Origin: CAYWXV01 sp964462535
GTDB taxonomy: Bacteria > Bacteroidota > Ignavibacteria > OLB7
DNA length: 64,000 nt
Reading direction: 5' to 3'
Assembly: GCA_964462535.1 (NCBI GenBank)
Contig: CAYWXV010000001.1
Location: 62,001-126,000, forward strand
Shown: positions 8,549 through 16,774 of the stretch, in pieces
Position numbering within the stretch: position 1 is the stretch's first letter
How the letters are laid out: each line of letters opens with the position of its first letter
Notes under the pieces: generated by a model
Database searches by the model: none
What the model was told of the DNA's origin: nothing
What the model saw: only the letters and a program-made list of their open reading frames with translations
Made by a program: the position numbers and the translations under genes

Positions 8549-10607
8549 CGCGGATTGAAATGCGGTTGCGGAGCAAACCCCAACCGTGTCGGAGCCCGTT
8601 CTTTTCGGACACGCTCCAGGAGAACGACTGGATTGTCGCGAACGCAGTCCGCAACGGGTTCAGCCGTGTTGCTATTTCGTCGGGTAGGTACCGGTCCGTG
8701 CGCAGCAGGTAGGCGGTTGCATAGTCGAAGGCGTTGCCCGACAGTTCAGGAACACGCACGACTCCTTGCGTAATGGCAGGTGTAGGCGCCGGTTCACTGC
8801 CCTGGGGCGCAATTGCGGATAACGCATTCGCCAGCTCGTCCGGAGTTGTTGCCATCACGAGCGTCTTCCCCCCGACGACCGCGAACGATGGTCGGAACAT
8901 CTGGCGAAGCATCGAGGTGTCGGAGGTTGTGGTGTCCTCACCTACCCATACCCGAGCCGTTCCGCCGGTCGTTTCCTTCATCGAATACTGAAGCGACGTG
9001 ATCCGGCCAAGGAAGCGACCAAACGTGACGTCGAACGTCGTCGGCGTGTTGGCGGCCAGGGGCATCGCGAGGGCAACGCGATAGGCGGTATTGGAAAAGC
9101 CATACGGCTCTTTCAGATGGGACAGGCCATTCAGTCGGATCGCTGCGCCGTTCCCCAGGTACGGAACGATTTCCTTTCCAATGTCCATCCCCGAAACACG
9201 TGTCAGTGAGTCCAGCTGATTCTTCCCAAGTGACCGGACATCGACTACATACCGCCAGAACCGCGACGGGTCTGCACCCGCGAGCGTGCCCGAGATTTCG
9301 CCGTCCGCAAACCTGTGAGCCAGCCGAGAGGCTTCCATTCCCACGTCACGCGGATACAGCTCCTTGCCGAGCGCTCGTCCCACGACCGCGCGTCTGCGAG
9401 CCGATGGATCGCTCGACCCCGTTACCTCAAAGACCTTGCTCGGGCTCAGCCATGCGTACATCACCTCGCGCTTCCCAGACTGATCTATTGCCCCATAGGT
9501 CGATGCGAATAGGGGATCGATTCCGAACGACGCCCCTCGGTCCGAGACATAGGTTCGAATGGCCGAACCGATAAGCGACGAGTCTGTGGCGGTTACGAAG
9601 TAAGGTCCAATGACAACGAAGCTCAGAGTCCTCCCGGATCTGCGGTTCTTAATCGTGTGGACATTCTCCCCCTCTGCGGTCCAGCTCGACACACCGAAGT
9701 CCCTCCCAAGTCTCCCGAAGCTCGACAGCACTCCTTCGGCCACCGTCAAGTTCTTGTCCTTGAAGCAGGCAACCAGATAGTGGTCTCCATACCTGGCCAG
9801 AAGAAACTGGTCCTTGAAGAAACGCTCAGGCGAGAAGTAGGGAGCAAGCATTCCAAACGATTCATCGAGTCTGGAACGGAGCGTTGCGATGGTACGCAAA
9901 AGGGGAAGCGTCCAGATGTCACCGGGGACCGGCGAACCATCCAACGCTTCGGCAAAACGAGAAGTGTTGAACTCGCCGAGAACGTCGTCGATGTTGGGAA
10001 TCGCAACGACGTAGTCAGGCCGATTTGGAAGGAAGAGCGAAATCTCGGGAACGGATGAGAGGGAGTAGTCTGCGTCCAGGCGACTCCGTTCATCGAACAT
10101 GACGTCGATTCCGTTCGTGGCGTGCTGTGCCACGACCGTGGAGTAGCGGTAGTCGCCGAGGGGCGTGCTCGCCACCGACGATGCGTCGAGAGCCTTCCAG
10201 AGTGATTCGAGGAAGGCGGTGGCAGCAGGGGTGTTCATCGCTGCCACGGTTCCGATCGCGGCTTCATACTGGTCGTCCGTCGCAGACGGTAGTTCCTTCT
10301 TGATCACCGCAAGCGCCGCGTCCTTGTCAACCAGATCGCGAAGACGGTGAAGTGCCACCTCTCGTACTGCGACGCCCGACTTCGCGCCTGCCAGCGTCGT
10401 CAACACCTTGCGTCGGGCGGTCTGATCCAGATCGCGATACTCCTTCTTTGCAGTCTTGCGTACCGCCTCCTCAAAGAGCGACTGATAGCTCGGGGCGGCC
10501 ACTTTGGGACTTTGATCGTCCGGATCGATGTCGATCGCAAGGTATGCCCACAGTAGGCCGACCGATCCAAACAGCACGGAGAGAAAGATGATGACGGCGC
10601 GTCTCAT
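8538..10607 (-). CDS. DUF2138 (YfaA-like) membrane-anchored protein
   Basis: The preferred start is the ATG at 10605-10607, giving 689 aa that begin with a transmembrane anchor (MRRAVIIFLSVLFGSVGLLW). The frame extends 26 codons further upstream without a plausible N-terminus. An alpha-helical stretch at about 40-150 (RKVLTTLAGAKSGVAVREVA) precedes a long alpha/beta region (LPNRPDYVVAIPNIDDVLGE; PLLRTIATLRSRLDESFGML; FFKDQFLLARYGDHYLVACF) that resembles the E. coli YfaA family DUF2138. The assignment rests partly on the neighbouring DUF1175 gene, its usual partner, and is therefore tentative. A TATCTTCG element lies 32 nt upstream of the start. Function unknown; possibly a periplasmic-facing component linked to macroglobulin-like defence of the envelope. 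Confidence 0.65.
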   Translation of the reverse strand: MRRAVIIFLSVLFGSVGLLWAYLAIDIDPDDQSPKVAAPSYQSLFEEAVRKTAKKEYRDLDQTARRKVLTTLAGAKSGVAVREVALHRLRDLVDKDAALAVIKKELPSATDDQYEAAIGTVAAMNTPAATAFLESLWKALDASSVASTPLGDYRYSTVVAQHATNGIDVMFDERSRLDADYSLSSVPEISLFLPNRPDYVVAIPNIDDVLGEFNTSRFAEALDGSPVPGDIWTLPLLRTIATLRSRLDESFGMLAPYFSPERFFKDQFLLARYGDHYLVACFKDKNLTVAEGVLSSFGRLGRDFGVSSWTAEGENVHTIKNRRSGRTLSFVVIGPYFVTATDSSLIGSAIRTYVSDRGASFGIDPLFASTYGAIDQSGKREVMYAWLSPSKVFEVTGSSDPSARRRAVVGRALGKELYPRDVGMEASRLAHRFADGEISGTLAGADPSRFWRYVVDVRSLGKNQLDSLTRVSGMDIGKEIVPYLGNGAAIRLNGLSHLKEPYGFSNTAYRVALAMPLAANTPTTFDVTFGRFLGRITSLQYSMKETTGGTARVWVGEDTTTSDTSMLRQMFRPSFAVVGGKTLVMATTPDELANALSAIAPQGSEPAPTPAITQGVVRVPELSGNAFDYATAYLLRTDRYLPDEIATRLNPLRTAFATIQSFSWSVSEKNGLRHGWGLLRNRISIRDAR

Positions 10608-10639
10608 GTGGTCTGCGAGATTTGTGTGCAGGGAGTTGG

Positions 10640-10647
10640 CGAAGATA
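10640..10647 (-). promoter_or_regulatory. Candidate -7 promoter element for the DUF2138-DUF1175-tpm operon (TATCTTCG)
   Basis: It matches the recurring TAYCTTYG element and lies 32 nt upstream of the ATG at 10607. This supports the shorter start, because the longer reading frame would begin upstream of the promoter. Confidence 0.55.
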
Positions 10648-10695
10648 CGGAGGCGTGGTTCATTAGCCACGGCGGGGACCCGCATTGGACGCGTG

Positions 10696-11109
10696 CTACA
10701 TGCTGTAGTCGTTTCGGTCGCGAGGATCGTCGCTCATGTACTGAATGAACTCCCATTCAACGCCTTCGTCGTCAAGGAAATAGACGCGTTTCCTGTGGGG
10801 GTGTGACTCAGCCCGGTAGCCCTCACGATACCCCGCGGACAGCATTCGCTGCTTCAATTCATCGGCATCCGTGACAACGAAGCCCACATGATTGAAGAAA
10901 GACGACGGATGCCCTGTGTCGGAACGCCGGCTGAGCGCAATGTAGGACTCATCCGTCCCCACGTGAACCCATCTGTTCGGGTCGTCGCTGGGCGATCCGC
11001 CGCGAACAGAGAACTCGGGGAATGCTGTCAATAGAAACCGCACCGTGGCGTCAATGTCCAGCACGGACAGATTTGCATGTTCGAGCGCAACAAACATGTG
11101 GTTGTCCAT
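10696..11109 (-). CDS. VOC-family (glyoxalase/dioxygenase fold) protein
   Basis: A 137-residue single vicinal-oxygen-chelate module pair. The N-terminal half begins FVALEHANLSVLDIDATVRF and the C-terminal half contains FFNHVGFVVTDADELKQRML, then VYFLDDEGVEWEFIQYMSDD. The His in EHANL, the His in FNHVG and the Glu in EWEFIQY sit at the usual metal-ligand positions, so it is probably an active metalloenzyme. Substrate is unassigned; glyoxalase I-like or dioxygenase activity are both possible. The gene starts 18 nt after the GH57 stop on the same strand and is probably cotranscribed with it. Confidence 0.85.
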   Translation of the reverse strand: MDNHMFVALEHANLSVLDIDATVRFLLTAFPEFSVRGGSPSDDPNRWVHVGTDESYIALSRRSDTGHPSSFFNHVGFVVTDADELKQRMLSAGYREGYRAESHPHRKRVYFLDDEGVEWEFIQYMSDDPRDRNDYSM

Positions 11110-11127
11110 TTGTTGATTGATAGCGGT

Positions 11128-13263
11128 TTACGCGAGGGGGCAGCGCGCCTCGCCCTGCGTCGGGAACCTCTCGGTCTGGTGCCCTCCCTCGAACACCTCG
11201 CAAATCACACCAATCTCAGAGAGAGAGAGGTTGGGCTCCGCGAGATGGGAGAGTGGGATTGCCCCCTCCAACGTGTCACCGACCGTCATCGCGAAATCGC
11301 CAATCGTGGCAAACCCAATTTCATCGGCGATGACTTCAACACCCATCCTCCCCGGCGTGTAGTGGAGGAGTATCGACCGATGCCCAACGACGGTCAGACA
11401 GATCTTCTGCCCTTGACGCAACCCTCCCCCTGTGTCGAAGCGGACATAGAGATGCGTGGAATCCGCGCCGTACCAGAATCGTCGCTCGATCACGTCTGCA
11501 TGATGCATTGCGCCCCCAACACGCTCCATAACGAACCATCCAGCTGTGCTCCACTCCGCCTCTGAGGTCGTCATACCATCAATGACGGGAGAGATGGGGG
11601 CGCGTGGCGGCGTGACTCGCGGAAGACGACCTCCTGCCCGAATCGGCTGGAAGAGCTTCTCCGGAACGGCTTCGCCAACCAGCTCGTAGGCGTTGCGCAA
11701 ATGCATTCTGAAGAGGTCATCGAAATCGTCCTGATTGGCAGACTGATTCTCGTCACCATACCACCAGAACCAATCGGAGCCCTGCGCGATGTAAATCTCC
11801 TGCATTGCTCTCTCGATCACGTCCGACGGTGCGTTGTCCGCCCTCGAGATGACGACTTGTCGGGCATCTGCGAGCGCGTCCCAGGCAGCGTTATCCTCGT
11901 CTCCGCCTATCCAGATCTTGAAGTTTGACCCGATCCAGCTTCCGGCAAAGATGCGCCCGCGTGTCCGTTCGGGGGATGGCCGACTCTCGCGGATCACCGA
12001 CTCGATCGTAACGGTTTCAATTTCGTTCGATGCCGAGAGGAGGCGGTATAGGGCTCGGAGAAAGGGGAGACCGTTCCGATCGTAATACTCCCAGCAGTTC
12101 TCCCCGTCGAGGATGACAGGAACAATCGCGTCCGACAACGCCTGGGGGCCGCGCTCCTGAATGATGCGATTACGGATTTCGACCAGCCTGTTGTAGAAGT
12201 CGGCGGCCGCCTCCTCCGGGTTCCACGTCGCATAGACGAAGCCGATTGCATCCGACAGATCGTGATCGCGGAACACCATCCAGATTGGACCGGAGCGACT
12301 CTTGAAGAGGTAGGGGAAGTACTTGGCGGTCGGGTTCCACTCCTCGCCAAGTGTCCTCCGGAGGATCCCCTCGTCGCTTGCACTCCAGGCGATTCCTTCG
12401 CTCGTCATTATCGCGAGAGCCTGATCGCTCACACTCCCCTCTGATGGCCACATCCCCACTGGGTCGGACCCGAAATGGGCACGATACGATTCGATCGCGG
12501 AGGCAACCTGGTGACGTGCGTCATCCGGATAGAGTATTGGGTGGCCAGGCAGGGAGGCGTTAGGCATCGCCTCTAGCGCAACGTGACTGTCGCAGAGGAT
12601 TGGGAGGATCGGATGATAGTAAGGGGTAACCGACAGTTCAACCTGACCGCCTTTCATCAGCCGACGCCAGGTCGGAATGACGTCCGCTATTATCTGTCGG
12701 GATGCGTGTACCAACTGGACCTTCTCCTCCTCGGTGAAGTCCCGTCCCTTCGCAAAGAGATGACGGAAGGGGTCACGGTTGCGCGCGATTTCGCCGATCC
12801 ACGTCAGGACGTACCACACCTGTAGGTCGCGCCAATCCTGCTCGTTGAATGTTGCCGCGATCACGGTCGCCACGGAGGGTTCCACGCGCACGTTGCCGAC
12901 ACGTCGATAGAGTTCGGCGTATCGCTCGTACGGGAGGATCATTCGGTCCACGTTGCACAGGAAGAACGAACGGAGAATAGCAACGTGATCGGCCGGTGTC
13001 AGTTCGGCGGCCGGTCTGAGTGTCAGGTCAAGAACCGCATCTCCCGCGTTGTTGACGCTGTAGTCGATCAGTTGATCCAGCAGTGACGGGACGACGTTGA
13101 TCGTCTGACGAACGCGAGGATACTCGTCGAGCAGCGCCGCCATATCGTAGTAGTCCTTGGTCGCATGAAGGCGTGCCCAGGGGAGGAGGTAGCCGCTGCC
13201 AACCTTGTAGTAGGGCTGGTGCTGATGCCAAAGAATCGCCAGTCGAAGAGGCTTAGAGGACAT
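11128..13263 (-). CDS. Glycoside hydrolase family 57 protein
   Basis: A 711-residue GH57 enzyme with a (beta/alpha)7-barrel. The hallmark motifs are LAILWHQHQPYYK at the N-terminus (region 1), GMWPSEGSVSDQALAIM (region 3, with the nucleophile Glu) and AWSASDEGILRR (region 4, with the acid/base Asp). Residues after about 510 form a C-terminal beta-rich domain (ERRFWYGADSTHLYVRFDTG) like the carbohydrate-active accessory domain found in GH57 amylopullulanases and glucodextranases. GH57 enzymes act on alpha-1,4/1,6-glucans; glycogen or maltodextrin turnover is the likely role, and there is no signal peptide, suggesting a cytoplasmic location. A TATCTTCC element lies 20 nt upstream, back-to-back with the truA promoter. 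The VOC gene follows at 18 nt. Confidence 0.92.
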   Translation of the reverse strand: MSSKPLRLAILWHQHQPYYKVGSGYLLPWARLHATKDYYDMAALLDEYPRVRQTINVVPSLLDQLIDYSVNNAGDAVLDLTLRPAAELTPADHVAILRSFFLCNVDRMILPYERYAELYRRVGNVRVEPSVATVIAATFNEQDWRDLQVWYVLTWIGEIARNRDPFRHLFAKGRDFTEEEKVQLVHASRQIIADVIPTWRRLMKGGQVELSVTPYYHPILPILCDSHVALEAMPNASLPGHPILYPDDARHQVASAIESYRAHFGSDPVGMWPSEGSVSDQALAIMTSEGIAWSASDEGILRRTLGEEWNPTAKYFPYLFKSRSGPIWMVFRDHDLSDAIGFVYATWNPEEAAADFYNRLVEIRNRIIQERGPQALSDAIVPVILDGENCWEYYDRNGLPFLRALYRLLSASNEIETVTIESVIRESRPSPERTRGRIFAGSWIGSNFKIWIGGDEDNAAWDALADARQVVISRADNAPSDVIERAMQEIYIAQGSDWFWWYGDENQSANQDDFDDLFRMHLRNAYELVGEAVPEKLFQPIRAGGRLPRVTPPRAPISPVIDGMTTSEAEWSTAGWFVMERVGGAMHHADVIERRFWYGADSTHLYVRFDTGGGLRQGQKICLTVVGHRSILLHYTPGRMGVEVIADEIGFATIGDFAMTVGDTLEGAIPLSHLAEPNLSLSEIGVICEVFEGGHQTERFPTQGEARCPLA

Positions 13264-13283
13264 GTGGTCGTTGTTGTGAGGCC

Positions 13284-13291
13284 GGAAGATA
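13284..13291 (-). promoter_or_regulatory. Candidate -7 promoter element for GH57 (TATCTTCC)
   Basis: One mismatch from TATCTTCG. It lies 20 nt from the GH57 ATG at 13263, inside the 69-bp divergent region shared with truA. Confidence 0.45.
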
Positions 13292-13309
13292 ATGCGGACG
13301 TCCCTTTCG

Positions 13310-13317
13310 TATCTTCG
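13310..13317 (+). promoter_or_regulatory. Candidate -7 promoter element for truA (TATCTTCG)
   Basis: A full match to the recurring element, ending 15 nt before the truA ATG. A start 5-7 nt downstream would give an mRNA leader of about 8-10 nt. Confidence 0.55.
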
Positions 13318-13332
13318 GCCCTCGAGGAATAG

Positions 13333-14106
13333 ATGCCCAGATACAGAGTAACACTAGAATACGACGGTACCCGCTACGCGGGTTGGCAGGTTCAGAAGGG
13401 TGTGAAGACCGTCCAGGGTGTTTTGATTGAGGCTGCTCGCAGATCATTTGGCGAGGTCGGCGAAGTGATGGGTTCCGGAAGGACCGACGCCGGAGTACAC
13501 GCGCGCGGTCAGGTAGCCCACATCGATCTCGTCGGCTCGATTCCAAATGAACGGGTCGTGCGCGGGCTGAACGAATTTCTCCCCCACGACGTCAACGTTC
13601 TTGCAGCCAGAAGCGTGGACCGCCGCTTCCACGCCCGCCACGACGCAATCGAACGGAGCTATATCTATCAGATTTCCCGTCGGCGGACTGCCTTCGCCAA
13701 GTCCTACGTGTGGTGGATTCGCGATCGGCTTGACGTCGGAGCCGTTCGTCGCGCGGCGATCTCGCTTGTTGGCATGCACGACTTTGTAGGGTTCACCGAC
13801 CAAGGTCCTGAGGAGGGGGACACGCGTGTCCACGTGACGGACCTCACCGTCGGGGAATTCGGGCCGCTGGTCATTGTCCGCGTTCGAGGAAGCCACTTCC
13901 TTCGGAAGATGGTGCGCAGAATGGTCTGGGGGCTTGCCGAGGTAGGGAGGGGGGCAATGGATCCGTCTGTTCTGAGCGAGGCCATCGAACGCCCCGGGTC
14001 TATTCGCCTGACACAAACGGCCCCCCCGTCAGGTCTCTTTCTGGAAGGAGTCGCCTACCCGGGAGAGGCTTTGCAGCGCGATGTCGTCCCGATAGTCCAC
14101 GTGTAG
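13333..14106 (+). CDS. truA: tRNA pseudouridine(38-40) synthase TruA
   Basis: The 257-residue protein modifies U38-40 in the anticodon arm of tRNAs. It begins YRVTLEYDGTRYAGWQVQKG and carries the catalytic Asp in MGSGRTDAGVHARGQVAHI. The C-terminal RGSHFLRKMVRRMVWGLAEV helix is characteristic. The ATG at 13333 is the only reasonable start and lies just after the candidate promoter. It leads a plus-strand group: priA begins 55 nt after the truA stop, with a small 7-bp hairpin (14110-14126) in between. Confidence 0.97.
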   Translation: MPRYRVTLEYDGTRYAGWQVQKGVKTVQGVLIEAARRSFGEVGEVMGSGRTDAGVHARGQVAHIDLVGSIPNERVVRGLNEFLPHDVNVLAARSVDRRFHARHDAIERSYIYQISRRRTAFAKSYVWWIRDRLDVGAVRRAAISLVGMHDFVGFTDQGPEEGDTRVHVTDLTVGEFGPLVIVRVRGSHFLRKMVRRMVWGLAEVGRGAMDPSVLSEAIERPGSIRLTQTAPPSGLFLEGVAYPGEALQRDVVPIVHV

Positions 14107-14109
14107 AGC

Positions 14110-14126
14110 GCGGGATCTTCCCGCGA
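14110..14126. repeat. Short inverted repeat between truA and priA
   Basis: A perfect 7-bp stem (CGCGGGA / TCCCGCG) around a 3-nt loop, directly after the truA stop. No T-run follows, so it is more likely an mRNA-stabilising or attenuating hairpin than a full terminator. Confidence 0.4.
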
Positions 14127-14161
14127 TCATTCCACCCGTTCAATTCAGTCAGCCAGACAAG

Positions 14162-16687
14162 ATGCCGCCGTTTGTAGAGGTAGCGATACCAGTTCCGCTC
14201 TTCAAGACGTTTACCTACTCCGTCCCACGAGAGTGGCGGGACGTCCTGCTCCTTGGTCGGCGCGTGATGATCCCCTTCGGGAGGCGGACGTTAACCGGCG
14301 TTGTCGTTTCCGAGAGGGAGGTTACCGACGTGGAGAAGACACGCGAGATCCTGGATGTACTGGACGAACAGCCTCTCTTCTCCGAGTCGATGCTTCGCTT
14401 CGCGGATTGGCTCAGCGGGTACTACCTCTCGCCGATTGGTGAGACCATTCGATCAATGCTTCCGCAGGGAATGTCCCCGGAGTCAGGCGCAAGGGTGAGG
14501 TTGGCATCGCCACAGGCATTGGACGAGATCCCTGCGCTAAGGCGATCGGCCCCGCGACAGGCCGCGATTCTAAGTGCCCTTGGAGACCACAAGAATGGCA
14601 TGGCACTCTCTTCGCTCCGCAAGAGCGTTGGGGCCGATAGTCTCTATTCACAGCTGAGTGCGCTGGAGGAGAGGGGTCTAATCATCCGGACCGACAAAGC
14701 CGAGAAGGGGGTGCAGGTAAAGACCGTGCGAGGAGTCCGCCTTGCCCCTGAACTGGCTGAGGACGATGAGGTAATTGGCAGGGTCTTTGACGATCTGGAT
14801 CGGTCGGCTCCGAAGCAGGCCCAGATTCTTTCAATCCTCTACACGCAATCGATGCGTCACGGGGAGGACTTCGTGTTTGCCTCGGAGGTGTTGGAGGCGG
14901 CGGACGCAAGTGAGTCGGCTCTCAAAGGTCTGTTTGAGAAGGGGCATGTGCAGATCGAGGACATCGAGATACACCGAGACGAACTCCTTCTGGAGCGTAC
15001 TAACGTCGACCCTGCACTCCGCACCACCGACGGTCCAAGGAACGACCTTACGCTGAACGATGCGCAAACCGCCGCAGTGCGTCGACTGGCGGATGCTATT
15101 GATGGGGGAAAGTTCCACACGTTTCTTCTGCACGGCGTGACCGGTTCGGGAAAGACTGAGGTCTACATCGAGGCCATCAGGCACGCAATACGGCTTGGAG
15201 GGAAGGGGCTTCTACTTGTCCCCGAGATCGCGCTCACGTATCAGCTCGTTGAGCGATTCATGGCGGTCTTTGGGGATCGCATCGTTGTGCTCCACAGCCG
15301 CATGACGCCCGGTGAGCGATACGACGGATGGCGTCGCGCTGCAACCGGTGGCTGCGACCTTGTGATTGGGGCGCGCTCCGCGTTGTTTGCCCCCCTTCGC
15401 GACATTCGAATTGTCGTCGTCGACGAAGAGCATGAGGGGAGCTACAAGCAGTATGACGCGCAGCCACGCTACAACGCTCGGGACGCGGCCGTTGTTCGCG
15501 CGCAGATGGCGGGCGCTGTCTGTGTTCTTGGATCCGCTACACCCTCGATCGAGTCGTATTACAACGCTCAGCGTGGCAAATACACGTTGCTCGAGCTCCC
15601 TGAGCGTGTCGATAACGCACGTGAACCCAAAGTGGTCATCGTTGACACGGTGACAGCGCGGCGACAGAACCTGATGAGAGGGGCGCTATCTGCAACGCTT
15701 ATTGGCGAGATCAAGAAGAGGCTGGAGAGAAGAGAGGGGGTAATACTCCTGCAGAATCGGAGGGGGTTTGCGACACGTCTCGAATGCATGGCATGCGGGC
15801 ACTCGCCCATGTGTCCCCACTGCGCCGTGACGCTCACGTACCACAAGAGGAGAGAGGAGCTCCACTGCCACTACTGCGGATATGTGAGAGGAGCGGACGC
15901 GACGTGTGAGGTCTGCGGAAACCATGATCTCCGTCAACCCGGCGTCGGAACACAGAAAGTTGAGGAAGAACTCGCCGCCGCGATTCCCGAGGCGCGCGTG
16001 TCTCGAATGGACCTCGACACAACAACCCGAAAGGGCTCGCATCAGGAAATTCTCTCTTCGTTTGCCCGTGGGGACGTTGACGTGCTGGTAGGAACGCAGA
16101 TGGTTGCAAAGGGGCTCGACTTCTCTCGCGTCTCCCTCGTCGGTGTCATCTCTGCGGACACACAGCTCCTCCTGCCCGACTTCCGGGCGACGGAGCGTAC
16201 CTACCAGCTCCTGACGCAGGTTTCCGGGCGTGCGGGGAGGAGAAGCGAAGTCGAAGGCGAGGTCGTCATACAAACTGCTCATCCCGACCATCTCGCACTC
16301 CGGGCCAGTTTCGGTAAGAACTACCACGAACTTTATAACGAAGAGATCGCAGTGCGACGCGAACTGAACTACCCACCGTTCAGCCGCTTTATCATCATTG
16401 AGTTTCGGGGTGAGAACCAGAGGGAGGCGGAAAACCACGCTCGAGAGTTCAGAACCCTTCTCCCTTCTCATGCGCCCGAGTTCGAGATCATGGGGCCGGG
16501 ACCTGCCCTCATCTACAAGTTGAGGAACCTGTATCGCTACCAGATCGTGGTCAAGAACATCCGTGAGACAGACCCCTCCGGCAAACGATTTCAGGAGGTA
16601 TTCGCGGAGGCATCAGATCGTTATCGAGCGGCACACGGGCGCACGGCCGTGCAAATGATTGTTGATGTTGACGCGCAAGGAGGGTAG
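14162..16687 (+). CDS. priA: Primosomal replication restart helicase PriA
   Basis: An 841-residue superfamily 2 helicase that reloads the replisome at abandoned forks. The N-terminal 3'-DNA-binding domain begins FVEVAIPVPLFKTFTYSVPR. The helicase core has Walker A in LLHGVTGSGKTEVYIEAIR, the DEEH box in IVVVDEEHEGSYKQYDAQ, and motif III-like VCVLGSATPSIESYYNAQ. The zinc-binding insertion has the expected eight cysteines (CMACG, CPHC, CHYCG, CEVCG). Motif VI lies near QVSGRAGRRSEVEGEVVIQT. Length and domain order are normal and the ATG at 14162 fits the family N-terminus. Probably cotranscribed with truA. Confidence 0.98.
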   Translation: MPPFVEVAIPVPLFKTFTYSVPREWRDVLLLGRRVMIPFGRRTLTGVVVSEREVTDVEKTREILDVLDEQPLFSESMLRFADWLSGYYLSPIGETIRSMLPQGMSPESGARVRLASPQALDEIPALRRSAPRQAAILSALGDHKNGMALSSLRKSVGADSLYSQLSALEERGLIIRTDKAEKGVQVKTVRGVRLAPELAEDDEVIGRVFDDLDRSAPKQAQILSILYTQSMRHGEDFVFASEVLEAADASESALKGLFEKGHVQIEDIEIHRDELLLERTNVDPALRTTDGPRNDLTLNDAQTAAVRRLADAIDGGKFHTFLLHGVTGSGKTEVYIEAIRHAIRLGGKGLLLVPEIALTYQLVERFMAVFGDRIVVLHSRMTPGERYDGWRRAATGGCDLVIGARSALFAPLRDIRIVVVDEEHEGSYKQYDAQPRYNARDAAVVRAQMAGAVCVLGSATPSIESYYNAQRGKYTLLELPERVDNAREPKVVIVDTVTARRQNLMRGALSATLIGEIKKRLERREGVILLQNRRGFATRLECMACGHSPMCPHCAVTLTYHKRREELHCHYCGYVRGADATCEVCGNHDLRQPGVGTQKVEEELAAAIPEARVSRMDLDTTTRKGSHQEILSSFARGDVDVLVGTQMVAKGLDFSRVSLVGVISADTQLLLPDFRATERTYQLLTQVSGRAGRRSEVEGEVVIQTAHPDHLALRASFGKNYHELYNEEIAVRRELNYPPFSRFIIIEFRGENQREAENHAREFRTLLPSHAPEFEIMGPGPALIYKLRNLYRYQIVVKNIRETDPSGKRFQEVFAEASDRYRAAHGRTAVQMIVDVDAQGG

Positions 16688-16774
16688 CTCCGCAGAAACT
16701 TTCTGGTTCCGCTCGGTTTTGTTTAGGACGGACGATATCCGAATCCCTCTTCCATCGTCTCATCCGAAAACCGT

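Noticed and set aside
14110..14126. Terminator between truA and priA
   Set aside because: Only a 7-bp stem with no T-run, and the genes are close and co-directional, so I list it only as an inverted repeat.
15686..16471. 261-codon minus-strand ORF
   Set aside because: Lies wholly inside priA on the opposite strand; priA shows all its motifs in the sense frame.
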